Shown here: piece after piece, positions 19,123 through 28,043 of the stretch | How positions within the stretch are numbered: the first letter of the stretch is position 1 | How the letters are laid out: the number at the start of each line of letters is the position of its first letter | NCBI RefSeq assembly: GCF_001975825.1 | Contig: NZ_MTKN01000050.1 | Location: 1 to 60,982 of the forward strand | Reading direction: 5' to 3' | Source of the DNA: [Flexibacter] sp. ATCC 35208 | Lineage (GTDB): Bacteria; Bacteroidota; Bacteroidia; Chitinophagales; Chitinophagaceae | Length of the DNA: 60,982 nt | Made by a program: the position numbers and the translations under genes | Notes under the pieces: generated by a model | Database searches by the model: none | What the model was told of the DNA's origin: nothing | What the model saw: only the letters and a program-made list of their open reading frames with translations

Positions 19123-19662
19123 ATGATGTGGGAGAAAGAAACTGAAAAACTAAGAAAGATCATACAGGATTGTGGCCTTAATGAAGCCATTAAATGGGGT
19201 AAGCCCTGCTTTGATTACGAAGGTAAAAACATAGTGATCATACAGGGATTTAAAGACTATTGCGCCGTTCTTTTTTTTAAGGGTGCATTGCTTACCGATC
19301 CTGATGGAATACTCGTCAAAACCGGCGAGAATACACAGGTAGGCCGTCAGGCAAGATTTACGAATGTAAAAGAGATCACGCAGGTGGCAGCTATTCTAAA
19401 GGCTTGTATTTACGAAGCTATAGAAGTGGAGAAAGCAGGGTTGAAAGTGGATACAAAGAATACGCCGGTTAATATTCCTGAAGAGCTGCAACAACAATTC
19501 GAAAAACAACCGAAATTTAAAAAAGCATTTGAGGCACTCACTCCCGGCAGACAAAAGGCATATGTGTTTTTCTTTTCAGGGGCTAAACAATCTAAAACGA
19601 GGGAGGCAAGGATAGAGAAATACATTCCGCAGATTCTGGCGGGCAAAGGGATGAATGATTAA
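19123..19662 (+). CDS. YdeI/OmpD-associated family protein (DUF1801-type)
   Basis: This 179-aa protein has an N-terminal DUF1801-like domain (NEAIKWGKPCFDYEGKNIVIIQGFKDYCAVLFFKG region) and a C-terminal segment PEELQQQFEKQPKFKKAFEALTPGRQKAYVFFFSGAKQ, typical of the YdeI group (bacteriocin-protection/OmdA tail). It is cytosolic with unknown biochemistry. Its stop lies directly against the left boundary of the second island, and its final codons overlap a 13-bp sequence repeated on the other side of that island. Confidence 0.85.
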   Translation: MMWEKETEKLRKIIQDCGLNEAIKWGKPCFDYEGKNIVIIQGFKDYCAVLFFKGALLTDPDGILVKTGENTQVGRQARFTNVKEITQVAAILKACIYEAIEVEKAGLKVDTKNTPVNIPEELQQQFEKQPKFKKAFEALTPGRQKAYVFFFSGAKQSKTREARIEKYIPQILAGKGMND

Positions 19663-19666
19663 ATTG
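19654..19666 (+). repeat. 13-bp flank repeat, left copy
   Basis: AATGATTAAATTG occurs here, at the end of the YdeI-like gene, and again directly at 28098-28110. The two copies lie just outside the 53-bp repeats, as expected for a target duplication made on insertion of the whole segment. Confidence 0.55.
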
Positions 19667-19667
19667 G

Positions 19668-19720
19668 ATACGGCATCTTTCAGAAGAAGAACTCCCCCGG
19701 ATTCTGGCAGCGAAAACCAT
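19668..19720 (+). repeat. island boundary direct repeat, left
   Basis: It begins ATACGGCATCTTTCAG and ends CTGGCAGCGAAAACCAT. The right copy differs at three positions (C for G, T for G, A for G). Confidence 0.8.
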
Positions 19721-20260
19721 AGCAGCTGAACTAAATGAAATCTAATTCAACGACCCATTACCACAAGAATATTTTCTTGTCCCGGCTAAAAAATTAATAC
19801 GCCGGCACCTGCTTCGCAGGTTACTGACAAACTAAATGAAGCACATTTTAAGGTTAAAGCATTTGATTTCCGTACAGGAAAAAAGGGAATTATTCTTTAC
19901 ATTGAAATAATCAAAGACCCAAGTAGATTTTTACGTTTTGAGGAGAAATTAATTGATGAAAACTATGACTTCAAAAACCAACGTTGCCTAAAGGCAAGCA
20001 GATTGTTACACTGTAAGCATTTGGCCAAGCCAATTCATAAGTATTTGAGAGAGCAAGCAGAATTGATAAAGCAGCAGCATGAATTGGAAATGATGGAGTA
20101 AAACGGAAAGAAAGGCAAAGATGCAAGTGCAGAGAAGCCCAATAAGCCGCCTGAGAAAATGTTGTTCACCGCGGCCAACAAAAGCACAACGGGACTATTC
20201 CAATTGTTGTTCGACAACGAAGGCAGGGGCCGACTTCTGCAAACGGGCGCTGATACTTAG
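19670..20260 (+). pseudogene. fused remnants of mobilizable-element genes, incl. DUF3987-type
   Basis: One frame reads HLSEEELPRILAAKTIAAELNEI, stop, FNDPLPQEYFLVPAKKLI. After a frameshift, the frame from 19820 reads VTDKLNEAHFKVKAFDFRTGKK and onward, then jumps into ASRLLHCKHLAKPIHKYLREQ, a TAA at 20099, PEKMLFTAANKSTTGLFQLLF and DNEGRGRLLQTGADT before TAG at 20258. The last part closely matches the DUF3987 domain found in Bacteroidota mobilizable islands (normally LFIPANSS...ETEADTL). Its Walker A region is lost by deletion. This is debris of at least two genes of a mobile element. Confidence 0.75.
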
Positions 20261-20376
20261 GGGGAAGCAAGACTATTACCTGAAAATCCTTCATTTTAGC
20301 TGTATTTCCCTATTGTTGTCAGGGATTCTCTTTTTTTTTCTATATTAGCCAATTATTGACAAGTCAAAAAAATACA

Positions 20377-20670
20377 ATGGAAAGCCAATTTGGTAATAGG
20401 GTTAGAGCCTTGAGGGAAAAGCAGAAACTGTACTTGCGGCAGGTTGCTCCCTTACTTGAAATGGATACCGCCCAGCTTAGTAAAATTGAAAAAGGGCAAC
20501 GCCATTTGAAGAAAGAGCAGATCCCTTTGCTTGCGGAAATTCTGAAAGCTGATAAGGATGAACTCATTACCCTTTGGCTTGCAGATCAGGTTTTTGATGT
20601 AATCAAAGATGAGAACATGGCTGATGAGGCTCTAAAATCTGTTTCACGAAAGATTAAAAAGAAGAAATGA
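20377..20670 (+). CDS. XRE family helix-turn-helix regulator
   Basis: From the ATG at 20377 the protein is 97 aa; an upstream TTG at 20356 would add seven residues. The N-terminal 65 residues are a Cro/C1-type helix-turn-helix (VRALREKQKLYLRQVAPLLEMDTAQLSKIEKGQRHLKKEQI), followed by a helical tail rich in Lys. Regulators of this type often precede restriction-modification genes in Bacteroidota. Its TGA overlaps the ATG of the truncated hsdM, so they were one operon. It may now control the downstream defence cassette. Confidence 0.85.
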   Translation: MESQFGNRVRALREKQKLYLRQVAPLLEMDTAQLSKIEKGQRHLKKEQIPLLAEILKADKDELITLWLADQVFDVIKDENMADEALKSVSRKIKKKK

Positions 20671-20831
20671 ACCATATCCAACATAATCAAATAGTCAATT
20701 TTATCTGGGGTATTGCCGATGATGTGCTTCGAGATGTTTATACACGGAGCAAATACAGAGACATTATACTTCCGTTCACGGTATTACGCAGGTTGGATGC
20801 TTTGCTGGAGAGAAGCCAAACCTGTTATTAA
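20667..20831 (+). pseudogene. hsdM: truncated type I restriction methylase N-terminus (hsdM)
   Basis: This 54-aa frame carries the conserved start of type I M subunits: QIVNFIWGIADDVLRDVYTRSKYRDIILP, then VLRRLDALLE. It ends soon after at a TAA. The +1 frame at the end reads EAKPVIKLLK, consistent with a frameshift just before the cut. A complete HsdM has about 500 residues including the N6-methylase domain, all absent here, and hsdS/hsdR are also missing. It marks a type I system displaced by the present cassette. Confidence 0.85.
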
Positions 20832-20843
20832 ATTGCTTAAACG

Positions 20844-22157
20844 ATGAATATAGAAAGCATCACTATACAAAACTTCAGGAATATTGGAAAGGAACGAACC
20901 TTTTTCCTGAACAGGCATTTTACAGCTTTTATCGGTATTAACGGTAAAGGCAAATCAACCATTCTCAATGCCTTGCGTGTGGCGAGTGGTTCTTATTTTT
21001 TAGGCATCCCAAACTCAGAGGTAAAGTCACGGCATATTCACAAAGATGAAATTCGTTTCACTGAATCAGATTATCAACTTGTACCTCAGTTCCCGGTCAA
21101 AGTAGAAGCAACAGGAACATTCCCAGGCAGTGATAATCCTATAACATGGCGGAGGCAATGGTTGGAAGGTAAATCTTCCTCAACAACCAAGCATTCAGAT
21201 GTTGGGAGTATTAAGGATATAGCAATGTCCAATTATCATGAAGTAACCAAAGAAGGTAACGATAAAATCCCTTTGCCTCTAATTGCTTTTTTGGGCATTT
21301 CTCGTGCCGTTGGTGCAGGTCGTGTTACCCCACAGAGTCGCATTCAAAAATTAGGTCGGGTTATTTTCCGTGAAGGTTATCAGGATTGGGATGAGATGAG
21401 AGCCGTTAAATTTCATTACCCGGAATGGCTGGGTCGTTATGATATGCTGTTAAAGCAGCAGAAGGAATACACAGGTACAAAAGGTGCCTTTTTTACTGCA
21501 ATAAGGAAAGCAAACCCATACATAAGCCAGCTTGAGTTTAGTGCCGGAGAATTGTGGGTAAAAGTGAAAATAGATGACGAAGAAAGCAATCTTTTACCGC
21601 TTAGCTTGCATAGTGATGGTGTTCATTATTTCACGGAAATGGTAGCAGAATTGGCTTATCGTTGTATTGTCTTGAATGGATTTAAAGAAGAAAAAGCGAT
21701 TGATGAAGCAACTGGCATAGTCATGATTGATGAATTGGACTTGCATCTTCACCCCAAGTGGCAACGCCATGTAGTCAATGACTTGAAAACAGCTTTCCCC
21801 AATATCCAATTTGTTGTAACCACACATTCACCTTTTATTGTTCAATCGCTGAAGTCTGAAGAATTAATAATTCTTGATGAGCAAATTAAAAAGGATGGAG
21901 ACCCTGACATGAAAGGGATAGAGGATGTTGCGGCAAATGAAATGGGTGTTGAAGATGTGCCACGTAGCGAAGCATTTTTAGAAATGCAGAAGGTTGCTGA
22001 AGAATACTATGCCTTAATAAAACAAGGTAAGACAAGCATAACAGATAAAGAAACAGCGATTTTGAGAAACAAATTGAATGAATTGGAGGAACGTTTCTCG
22101 AATGACCCTGCCTTTGTCGCATCATTACGAATAGAAAGACAAGCTAACGATTTATGA
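20844..22157 (+). CDS. ptuA: PtuA-like AAA/ABC-type ATPase (Septu-like)
   Basis: This 437-aa protein is a RecF/SMC-like ATPase: N-terminal IESITIQNFRNIG, Walker A GINGKGKST (31-39), Walker B VMIDELDLHLHP (293-304) with catalytic Glu297, and the H-loop TTHSPF (His328). This layout is shared by OLD-family ATPases and PtuA of the Septu defence system. The absence of a Toprim domain and the HNH gene overlapping directly downstream (ATGA, 22154-22157) favour the PtuA reading. It probably senses invading DNA or a phage protein and releases the partner nuclease. Confidence 0.82.
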   Translation: MNIESITIQNFRNIGKERTFFLNRHFTAFIGINGKGKSTILNALRVASGSYFLGIPNSEVKSRHIHKDEIRFTESDYQLVPQFPVKVEATGTFPGSDNPITWRRQWLEGKSSSTTKHSDVGSIKDIAMSNYHEVTKEGNDKIPLPLIAFLGISRAVGAGRVTPQSRIQKLGRVIFREGYQDWDEMRAVKFHYPEWLGRYDMLLKQQKEYTGTKGAFFTAIRKANPYISQLEFSAGELWVKVKIDDEESNLLPLSLHSDGVHYFTEMVAELAYRCIVLNGFKEEKAIDEATGIVMIDELDLHLHPKWQRHVVNDLKTAFPNIQFVVTTHSPFIVQSLKSEELIILDEQIKKDGDPDMKGIEDVAANEMGVEDVPRSEAFLEMQKVAEEYYALIKQGKTSITDKETAILRNKLNELEERFSNDPAFVASLRIERQANDL

Positions 22158-22876
22158 GACCAGTAACTAAAATTGGATGGCCTCAGGAAGGTGGCAATCC
22201 TAAATCATATAATCCACACACAAAAGCTAAAACAGACCTTGAAGGTCATTTGGGTTGCTATTGTAGTTATTGCGAAGTTTTTAGTTCAGACCTTGAGGTT
22301 GAGCATGTAATTTCCAGAGATCTGGATAACACACTTTCACACGATTGGAATAATTTTTTGGTGGCATGTGGAAGATGTAATGGAAAGGACAATAAGTCAA
22401 ATAGGAATGTTGACTTAACAATTATGCATTTCCCTCATCGGAATAACACCTTTCTTTCATTCAAGTATGAAGAAGGAGGTTATGTCAAAGTCAACCCAGA
22501 CTTAGATGGTACAGCTTCTTTTACTCATGCAGAAAATATGCTGAATTTGGTCGGGTTAGATAAGATACCAGGCAATCCTAAATACCCAAATCTTAATCAA
22601 AACGACACAAGATGGAAACATAGGAGAGTCGCTTGGGAGTGGGCAGTCAAGTATTTACCCAAATTTGAAAGTGGGGAATTGTCGCCAGTTGAAGTTGCTG
22701 AGTTTGCATCTCAAAAGGGCTTCTTTTCTGTTTGGTACTCTGTTTTTAGTGCACATGAAGAAGTGAGGCAAGCACTCATTAACATCTTTACTGGAACTGC
22801 AACAAATTGTTTTGATCCGGCCAATGGCTATCAACCTATTCCCCGTAACTCTGCCAATATTGCTGACCCCATCTAA
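22154..22876 (+). CDS. ptuB: PtuB-like HNH endonuclease (Septu-like)
   Basis: This 240-aa protein has an HNH/zinc core: C37SYC40, the VEH motif (Glu50-His51), Asn67 in DWNNFLVACGRC and C72GRC75N76. The core therefore appears complete, with the two Cys pairs binding zinc and His51/Asn67 forming the metal-dependent nuclease site. The start overlaps the ATPase stop, implying translational coupling. It is presumably the DNA-cutting effector of the pair. A helicase gene follows after 18 bp, which is not part of the basic Septu pair. Confidence 0.85.
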   Translation: MRPVTKIGWPQEGGNPKSYNPHTKAKTDLEGHLGCYCSYCEVFSSDLEVEHVISRDLDNTLSHDWNNFLVACGRCNGKDNKSNRNVDLTIMHFPHRNNTFLSFKYEEGGYVKVNPDLDGTASFTHAENMLNLVGLDKIPGNPKYPNLNQNDTRWKHRRVAWEWAVKYLPKFESGELSPVEVAEFASQKGFFSVWYSVFSAHEEVRQALINIFTGTATNCFDPANGYQPIPRNSANIADPI

Positions 22877-22894
22877 ACCTACGTAATAGAAAAC

Positions 22895-25800
22895 ATGCAA
22901 TTACAAGCTGGCTACATATTAGAATCAGTTCGAGATGCACTCAACGCTTACGCAAAGCGGCATGAGAAGGTACCTGCATTGCATGGCTTGCTAAGGTCGC
23001 TAAGCACTTTTGAAGTGCAAACCGTTATTAATCTTGAAACACCGGCAAATCCACAATCAATATTCGCTGTTGCATCCAATATTATCACAAGAGGCTTGCC
23101 CACTTTGGCCAGTGTTTATTTGGAAGGATACTTTGCTGATAAATTAGCAGTAACACAAAGGCATGATAACACAGTCAGAGGTAAGATAGCATTCCCTTTC
23201 GTAAATGTGGGTGAAGATAATGAACACGGCCAATCGCTTTTCAAGTCATTACATACAATTGACCCAAGAGCAAAGAACAGAAGCCAATACTTAAAAGTGA
23301 GTGATGTTGACAGCAGTTTTGAACGCAGCTTTCTGCTAAGACTATTGCCTGAAAAACAGGCATATCTGGCACAACTATTAGAAAAGCAAAGAACCCGTAG
23401 TTCATTCACCCGTGACAACAATCAGGGGAGGGTTGATTTTAGCCTGGAAATACCTTACGATTTTACCAAGAGCAAAACCAGTCAGGTACAAATTAAGCAC
23501 CACAAGACCTATGTTACTGAGGTCGATGGCAAAAAGTACCACACGGATTTATTAGACGACCTGAAAGATTTTGAAATTGCTCAGCTATCCCGAAACATCA
23601 GCCACATTACCGAAGATAGGGTTTACAAAGATGTAGAAGAATTTATTCGTACAATCGAAGCAGAAGAATTTATACAGCAAGCACAGGATAACTACAGCAA
23701 TGATGATTATTTATTGAGCAATCATACTGCCTTATGCCTTGCCCCCTTTGGTATTGCAAGGCTTCAAAGGGTGGTGCTTCAATATTTAATGGCTAATTAC
23801 GATGCTGCAATCACAAGGCCAAAGATAAAAATAGCTGTTGTCGAAAGAGACCTGCCATGTGCAATGGCAGCATTAGATGACCTTTCGTTATTGCTGAATA
23901 CCCTCAATGATTTAGCTCAAACACAAATTCATATTCCTGCATTCGACGTGCAAGTATTCACTTCGCCTGAATTTATGGACCATCCATTGCATAATGGCAA
24001 ATCAGTAGCTCCGCTTACTGCTTTAAATCCTGCGGATTTCGAACTTGTTATTGATATTTCGGTATTGCGGAGATTGTCTGTATTTATAGATGATTTGCCT
24101 CCTTCGCACAATGCAATTATCATTCGCAATGCTCATTACATACACTATAAAACCAACAAGGGAGTAATATCAGCACCTTCAGTGCTGTACAGGCCATTGG
24201 TAAACCAGTTGCAGAATGAAGTTTTTGAGCCTATTGCTGAAACATCTGAACTGCTTAGAAAATTATTGCAGGACATCTTCCGCAAACTCGATTTCCGCGT
24301 AGGTCAGCTTCCTATCCTCAATCGGGCAGTGCAACTCAAATCTGTCATTGGCTTATTACCAACCGGTGGCGGTAAGTCTCTTACTTATCAGTTGGCAGCC
24401 ATGCTGCAACCCGGTACCACCATTGTTATTGATCCGATTCGTTCATTGATGATTGACCAGTACAATAGTTTGAAAGAACTGAGCATTGATAAGTGTGAGT
24501 TTATAAACTCTACCCTTACTACTGCCGAAAGGAATTTCAATCAACATGAATTATTGGCGAAAGGCCAGTTACAATTTTTATTCGTTTCGCCTGAACGTTT
24601 TGTGATTGACGATTTCAGGAAAGCACTTGATAATGCAAGAAAGGACGGGCATTGTTTTGCTTATGCTGTTATTGATGAAGTGCATTGTGTTTCTGAGTGG
24701 GGTCATGATTTCAGGACACCATACTTAAACCTGGGCGACAATGCACAGGAATACTGCCTTACCTACAGTGGCATTTCTATTCCGCTTTTTGGATTAACCG
24801 CAACTGCCTCATTTGATGTGTTGGCAGATATTGAAAGAGAGTTAAACATAAAGGAAGATGATGGCAATGCCGTGGTTCGTTTTGAAAACAGTGTAAGAGA
24901 TGAAATCAACTACCTCGTAAAAGAAGTACCCAACACTTATGAAGGCTTAGATAATCTGATCGAGAAAGCTATCAGGGAGAGCATTGGGGGGAAAAAGCAG
25001 GATGCCATTTTTGGTTTAATAGGCGACAAGCAAACGGTTTTGCAAACCTTTAATCAGCCTTCGGCAATTCATGAAATAATTGAGCATTCTTTCAAAAATT
25101 ATTTGCCCATTACCACAAGGCAGGAATGGCTACAAAAGGCAGGCAGTGAGACAGAAGCCCTGAAGCAATACAATGACATATTGTTTAAAAATCTCCATAT
25201 TCCCACAGATGCTTTTGCTGTGCAAAAGAAGGATGATACAACCCTATATCAATATGGGCTGATTGTATTTATGCCACATAGGCAAGGCTGGTTAGGCATA
25301 CGAAATGGCTACAATTCGCATGGCGTATTTGATAATCCGGGATATGTATTTATTGAACAGGACAATCAAAAGGCAATACACTTTTACAATTCAGAAACCT
25401 TAGGCTACTTCATGGGAAGTGGCGATGATGATAATTCCGATAAAGTAGATGAAGAATCATTCCATCACCTCGAACTATTCAAGGATAATGAGGAATCTGT
25501 GATGGTGGCTACTAAAGCGTTTGGCATGGGTATAGACAAGCCAAATGTGCGAATGACCATTCACATCAACATTCCACAGTCCATTGAATCATTTGTACAG
25601 GAAGCAGGGCGTGCAGGGCGTGATGGCAAGGTTTCAGCCTCCGTAATTCTGTTTAACAATGACCAGCTACGCATTGCATCCAAGCCTAAAGAACCCTATC
25701 ATTTGGATAAGGATGTACTCATGTACTTCCATAAGAACTCCTTTAAAGGTCAGATGAAAGAAAGGGTAATGATTCATGAACTGAGAAGCAGGATAACCTA

Positions 25801-27391
25801 CCCGAATATAAAGAAACTCCAGATACTCATTGACCAGCTCAATGAATTGTTTGGAACAGATGATGTACAATTTGCCATCAAATTAGGAGGGCCAAAACAT
25901 CATAACCGCATATTCATTAATACAGTCAATGGTACAAGCATCGGGTATGTATTTATCGACAATCAAAACACAGGCATATACCACGATTTCGGTAATGATG
26001 CATTCTGTTACCAACTGGTAGATTGGTTAAAGACAAATCTACCTTTCACTGCCGTTACCGGGGTTGATAATCTTAGGTCATGGCTCGACCAGGTAATAGT
26101 GAATACTCAGCAGCAAATGGGATTGGAAAGAATGTTGGCAGAAATGGCTACAGGTGATACCAAAACATTACCTGTTCCCTTTACCAACCGTTTCTATTCC
26201 AAGAGGGCAAAGTCTAAAATATACTTTAATCTCAATCAGGAACATTTACAAAAAGTGTTGGCTACAGCCGCTATTCAGCAACTGATTGCTGCAAACCTTA
26301 CCTCACCGACCTCGGTAGGTGGTCTTTTGAAGGATGCTGTTTTTGATGGATTGGATTATCCCGATTTTATTGAATCGCTGAACATAAAAAATGAGCAGGT
26401 ATTGCAGCGGGTACTGAATCTGGAAGATGAGCAGTCATTGGAACTACAGAGGGCTTATTTTATACCCCGCAGCCATGATGATACTGCCAAAGCCATTTAC
26501 CGCCTGGTATCAATTGGTATCATCGATTCATACACCATCGACTATCAGAATAAGCTATACACTATCAAGTTCACAAAAAAGACTGACCCGGATTATTACC
26601 GTTCACTGGAAGAATTAATTTCCCGATACACTTCTAAGAATGTAGCTAAAAGGGAAATTGAAAAACTGAAGAAAGCTGCCAACAAAGAGATAAAAGCAGG
26701 GAAAGCAACTGTCATCAGTAAATGCTTGGAATATCTCACAGATTTCATCTACGGAAAAATCAAAGAAAAGCGTTTACAGGCCATTGACGATATGGTAAGG
26801 CTGTGCCAAACCTCCATCAATATTGCCGACCCATTGGAGCAAAACAAGTACGTAAAAGATGAAATCTATTACTACTTCAATGCAAAGTATTCAAGACGCA
26901 AATTCATAGAACGTAGCCGAAGTGGCGATTTAGATGCTTCTATGCCCGATGATTTGGATGATGAATTGCCGGTGGATGAAACCATTGAAAAATACATTGC
27001 CCTCGTTAGCAATGAAGAAACAGGTGAGTTCATCAGCAACATTAAACACCTGCGTGGTTCTTCTATGCGTATGCTTCGCAGCAACCCTGATAAGCCACAA
27101 TTCAGAATCCTCAAATCATTCTCGTTGTTCATTTTGGCAGATACGGTAAGAGAATTAATCAATGAAGCAAAGCAAGAATTGGTAAGGGGCTTAATAGATT
27201 GGAAGCATAATGAAGACCCTGACTTAAATGTGCAGGCATTCATCATTCATTTTAAAAACACCGTTGCCGGCCATGTGCTGAACTATGATGTAGAAGAGGC
27301 ATTTAGCGACATAGAAGATCACTATTACGCATTGTACTACGCCACATGGACAAGCAATTTCAATAAACATTTTTTGACTCAACCATCTTAA
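22895..27391 (+). CDS. large RecQ-like helicase with N-terminal extension, defence-associated
   Basis: This 1498-aa protein carries a RecQ-type core: Walker A TGGGKS (490-495), DEVH box (594-597) followed by CVSEWGHDFR (RecQ aromatic loop), motif III LFGLTATAS, and motif VI QEAGRAGRDG (902-911). Between motifs III and V there is an unusual insert of over 200 residues. The 480-residue N-terminus has an Asp181...Glu209-Val-Asp-Gly...His216 pattern like DUF559/Vsr-type PD-(D/E)XK nucleases. The C-terminal 500 residues are helical and lack an obvious HRDC domain. It is far longer than housekeeping RecQ (about 600-730 aa). It lies between the HNH gene (18 bp) and the coiled-coil gene (3 bp). Confidence 0.85.
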   Translation: MQLQAGYILESVRDALNAYAKRHEKVPALHGLLRSLSTFEVQTVINLETPANPQSIFAVASNIITRGLPTLASVYLEGYFADKLAVTQRHDNTVRGKIAFPFVNVGEDNEHGQSLFKSLHTIDPRAKNRSQYLKVSDVDSSFERSFLLRLLPEKQAYLAQLLEKQRTRSSFTRDNNQGRVDFSLEIPYDFTKSKTSQVQIKHHKTYVTEVDGKKYHTDLLDDLKDFEIAQLSRNISHITEDRVYKDVEEFIRTIEAEEFIQQAQDNYSNDDYLLSNHTALCLAPFGIARLQRVVLQYLMANYDAAITRPKIKIAVVERDLPCAMAALDDLSLLLNTLNDLAQTQIHIPAFDVQVFTSPEFMDHPLHNGKSVAPLTALNPADFELVIDISVLRRLSVFIDDLPPSHNAIIIRNAHYIHYKTNKGVISAPSVLYRPLVNQLQNEVFEPIAETSELLRKLLQDIFRKLDFRVGQLPILNRAVQLKSVIGLLPTGGGKSLTYQLAAMLQPGTTIVIDPIRSLMIDQYNSLKELSIDKCEFINSTLTTAERNFNQHELLAKGQLQFLFVSPERFVIDDFRKALDNARKDGHCFAYAVIDEVHCVSEWGHDFRTPYLNLGDNAQEYCLTYSGISIPLFGLTATASFDVLADIERELNIKEDDGNAVVRFENSVRDEINYLVKEVPNTYEGLDNLIEKAIRESIGGKKQDAIFGLIGDKQTVLQTFNQPSAIHEIIEHSFKNYLPITTRQEWLQKAGSETEALKQYNDILFKNLHIPTDAFAVQKKDDTTLYQYGLIVFMPHRQGWLGIRNGYNSHGVFDNPGYVFIEQDNQKAIHFYNSETLGYFMGSGDDDNSDKVDEESFHHLELFKDNEESVMVATKAFGMGIDKPNVRMTIHINIPQSIESFVQEAGRAGRDGKVSASVILFNNDQLRIASKPKEPYHLDKDVLMYFHKNSFKGQMKERVMIHELRSRITYPNIKKLQILIDQLNELFGTDDVQFAIKLGGPKHHNRIFINTVNGTSIGYVFIDNQNTGIYHDFGNDAFCYQLVDWLKTNLPFTAVTGVDNLRSWLDQVIVNTQQQMGLERMLAEMATGDTKTLPVPFTNRFYSKRAKSKIYFNLNQEHLQKVLATAAIQQLIAANLTSPTSVGGLLKDAVFDGLDYPDFIESLNIKNEQVLQRVLNLEDEQSLELQRAYFIPRSHDDTAKAIYRLVSIGIIDSYTIDYQNKLYTIKFTKKTDPDYYRSLEELISRYTSKNVAKREIEKLKKAANKEIKAGKATVISKCLEYLTDFIYGKIKEKRLQAIDDMVRLCQTSINIADPLEQNKYVKDEIYYYFNAKYSRRKFIERSRSGDLDASMPDDLDDELPVDETIEKYIALVSNEETGEFISNIKHLRGSSMRMLRSNPDKPQFRILKSFSLFILADTVRELINEAKQELVRGLIDWKHNEDPDLNVQAFIIHFKNTVAGHVLNYDVEEAFSDIEDHYYALYYATWTSNFNKHFLTQPS

Positions 27392-27394
27392 TAT

Positions 27395-28033
27395 ATGGCA
27401 TCACAGGAAGTACTAACAGCACTGGAAACACTGCATCGGGAAATTGAAAAATTAGAACCTGCAATCAAGCATGTAGAAACGGCTCAGCAGGTAACACAAA
27501 CTGTAAAAGCAATTCCGCAAAAGCATGTGGAGTTGTTGCAGGAGGTTAAAAGCAACGATGCAAAGCATAAAGAGGAACTAAAAACACTGTTTGCAAAGGA
27601 GCTTTCTGGTTTTACAGACGAAAACAAAAAGCTACAAAAAACAACCACCGAAATTCAGCAACAGGTAAAGCTGGAGCAGGAAGCCCTTGCCAAATTGAAA
27701 GAAACAGTGCAGTCGTTTCAAGAACGGGTGGAGAAAATCAACTTTCCTGAAAGGTTAGATAAGCTGGATGCCAATGTAGCCGGTATTATGGCCGCCATTC
27801 AATCGGTGCAAAGCCGTTTGGATGGTATAGAACGAAATATTGCCGACCGTTTACGGGATATGCAGGATTACCAAAAAGAAACCCGTGCCACCCTGCAAAG
27901 CGGATTGGAACAATTGAAAACGACCTTGCAAACGGCTGTAGATACCGCTGCCAAAAAGCAGCAAACACTTACCTATATCACATGGGCATTGGTTGTGGTA
28001 GCCATCATCATTACCTTCGTACTTAAAAAATAA
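27395..28033 (+). CDS. coiled-coil protein with C-terminal membrane anchor
   Basis: This 212-aa protein is nearly all helical, with heptad-like patterning from about residue 10 to 188 (many Gln, Glu, Lys, Leu), then one transmembrane segment (LTYITWALVVVAIIITFVL) and two terminal lysines. It is probably tail-anchored in the inner membrane with the coil in the cytoplasm. It starts 3 bp after the helicase stop, so the two are almost certainly cotranscribed. It may anchor or sense for the nuclease-helicase complex, by analogy with membrane partners in other defence systems. No family is recognised. Confidence 0.75.
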   Translation: MASQEVLTALETLHREIEKLEPAIKHVETAQQVTQTVKAIPQKHVELLQEVKSNDAKHKEELKTLFAKELSGFTDENKKLQKTTTEIQQQVKLEQEALAKLKETVQSFQERVEKINFPERLDKLDANVAGIMAAIQSVQSRLDGIERNIADRLRDMQDYQKETRATLQSGLEQLKTTLQTAVDTAAKKQQTLTYITWALVVVAIIITFVLKK

Positions 28034-28043
28034 TGAGAGCAAA

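Noticed and set aside
20844..22157. OLD-family nuclease
   Set aside because: The ATPase half fits, but no Toprim domain follows; the nuclease is a separate HNH gene.
26872..27246. 124-aa minus-strand ORF inside the helicase
   Set aside because: Antisense shadow; the plus-strand helicase frame is continuous here.
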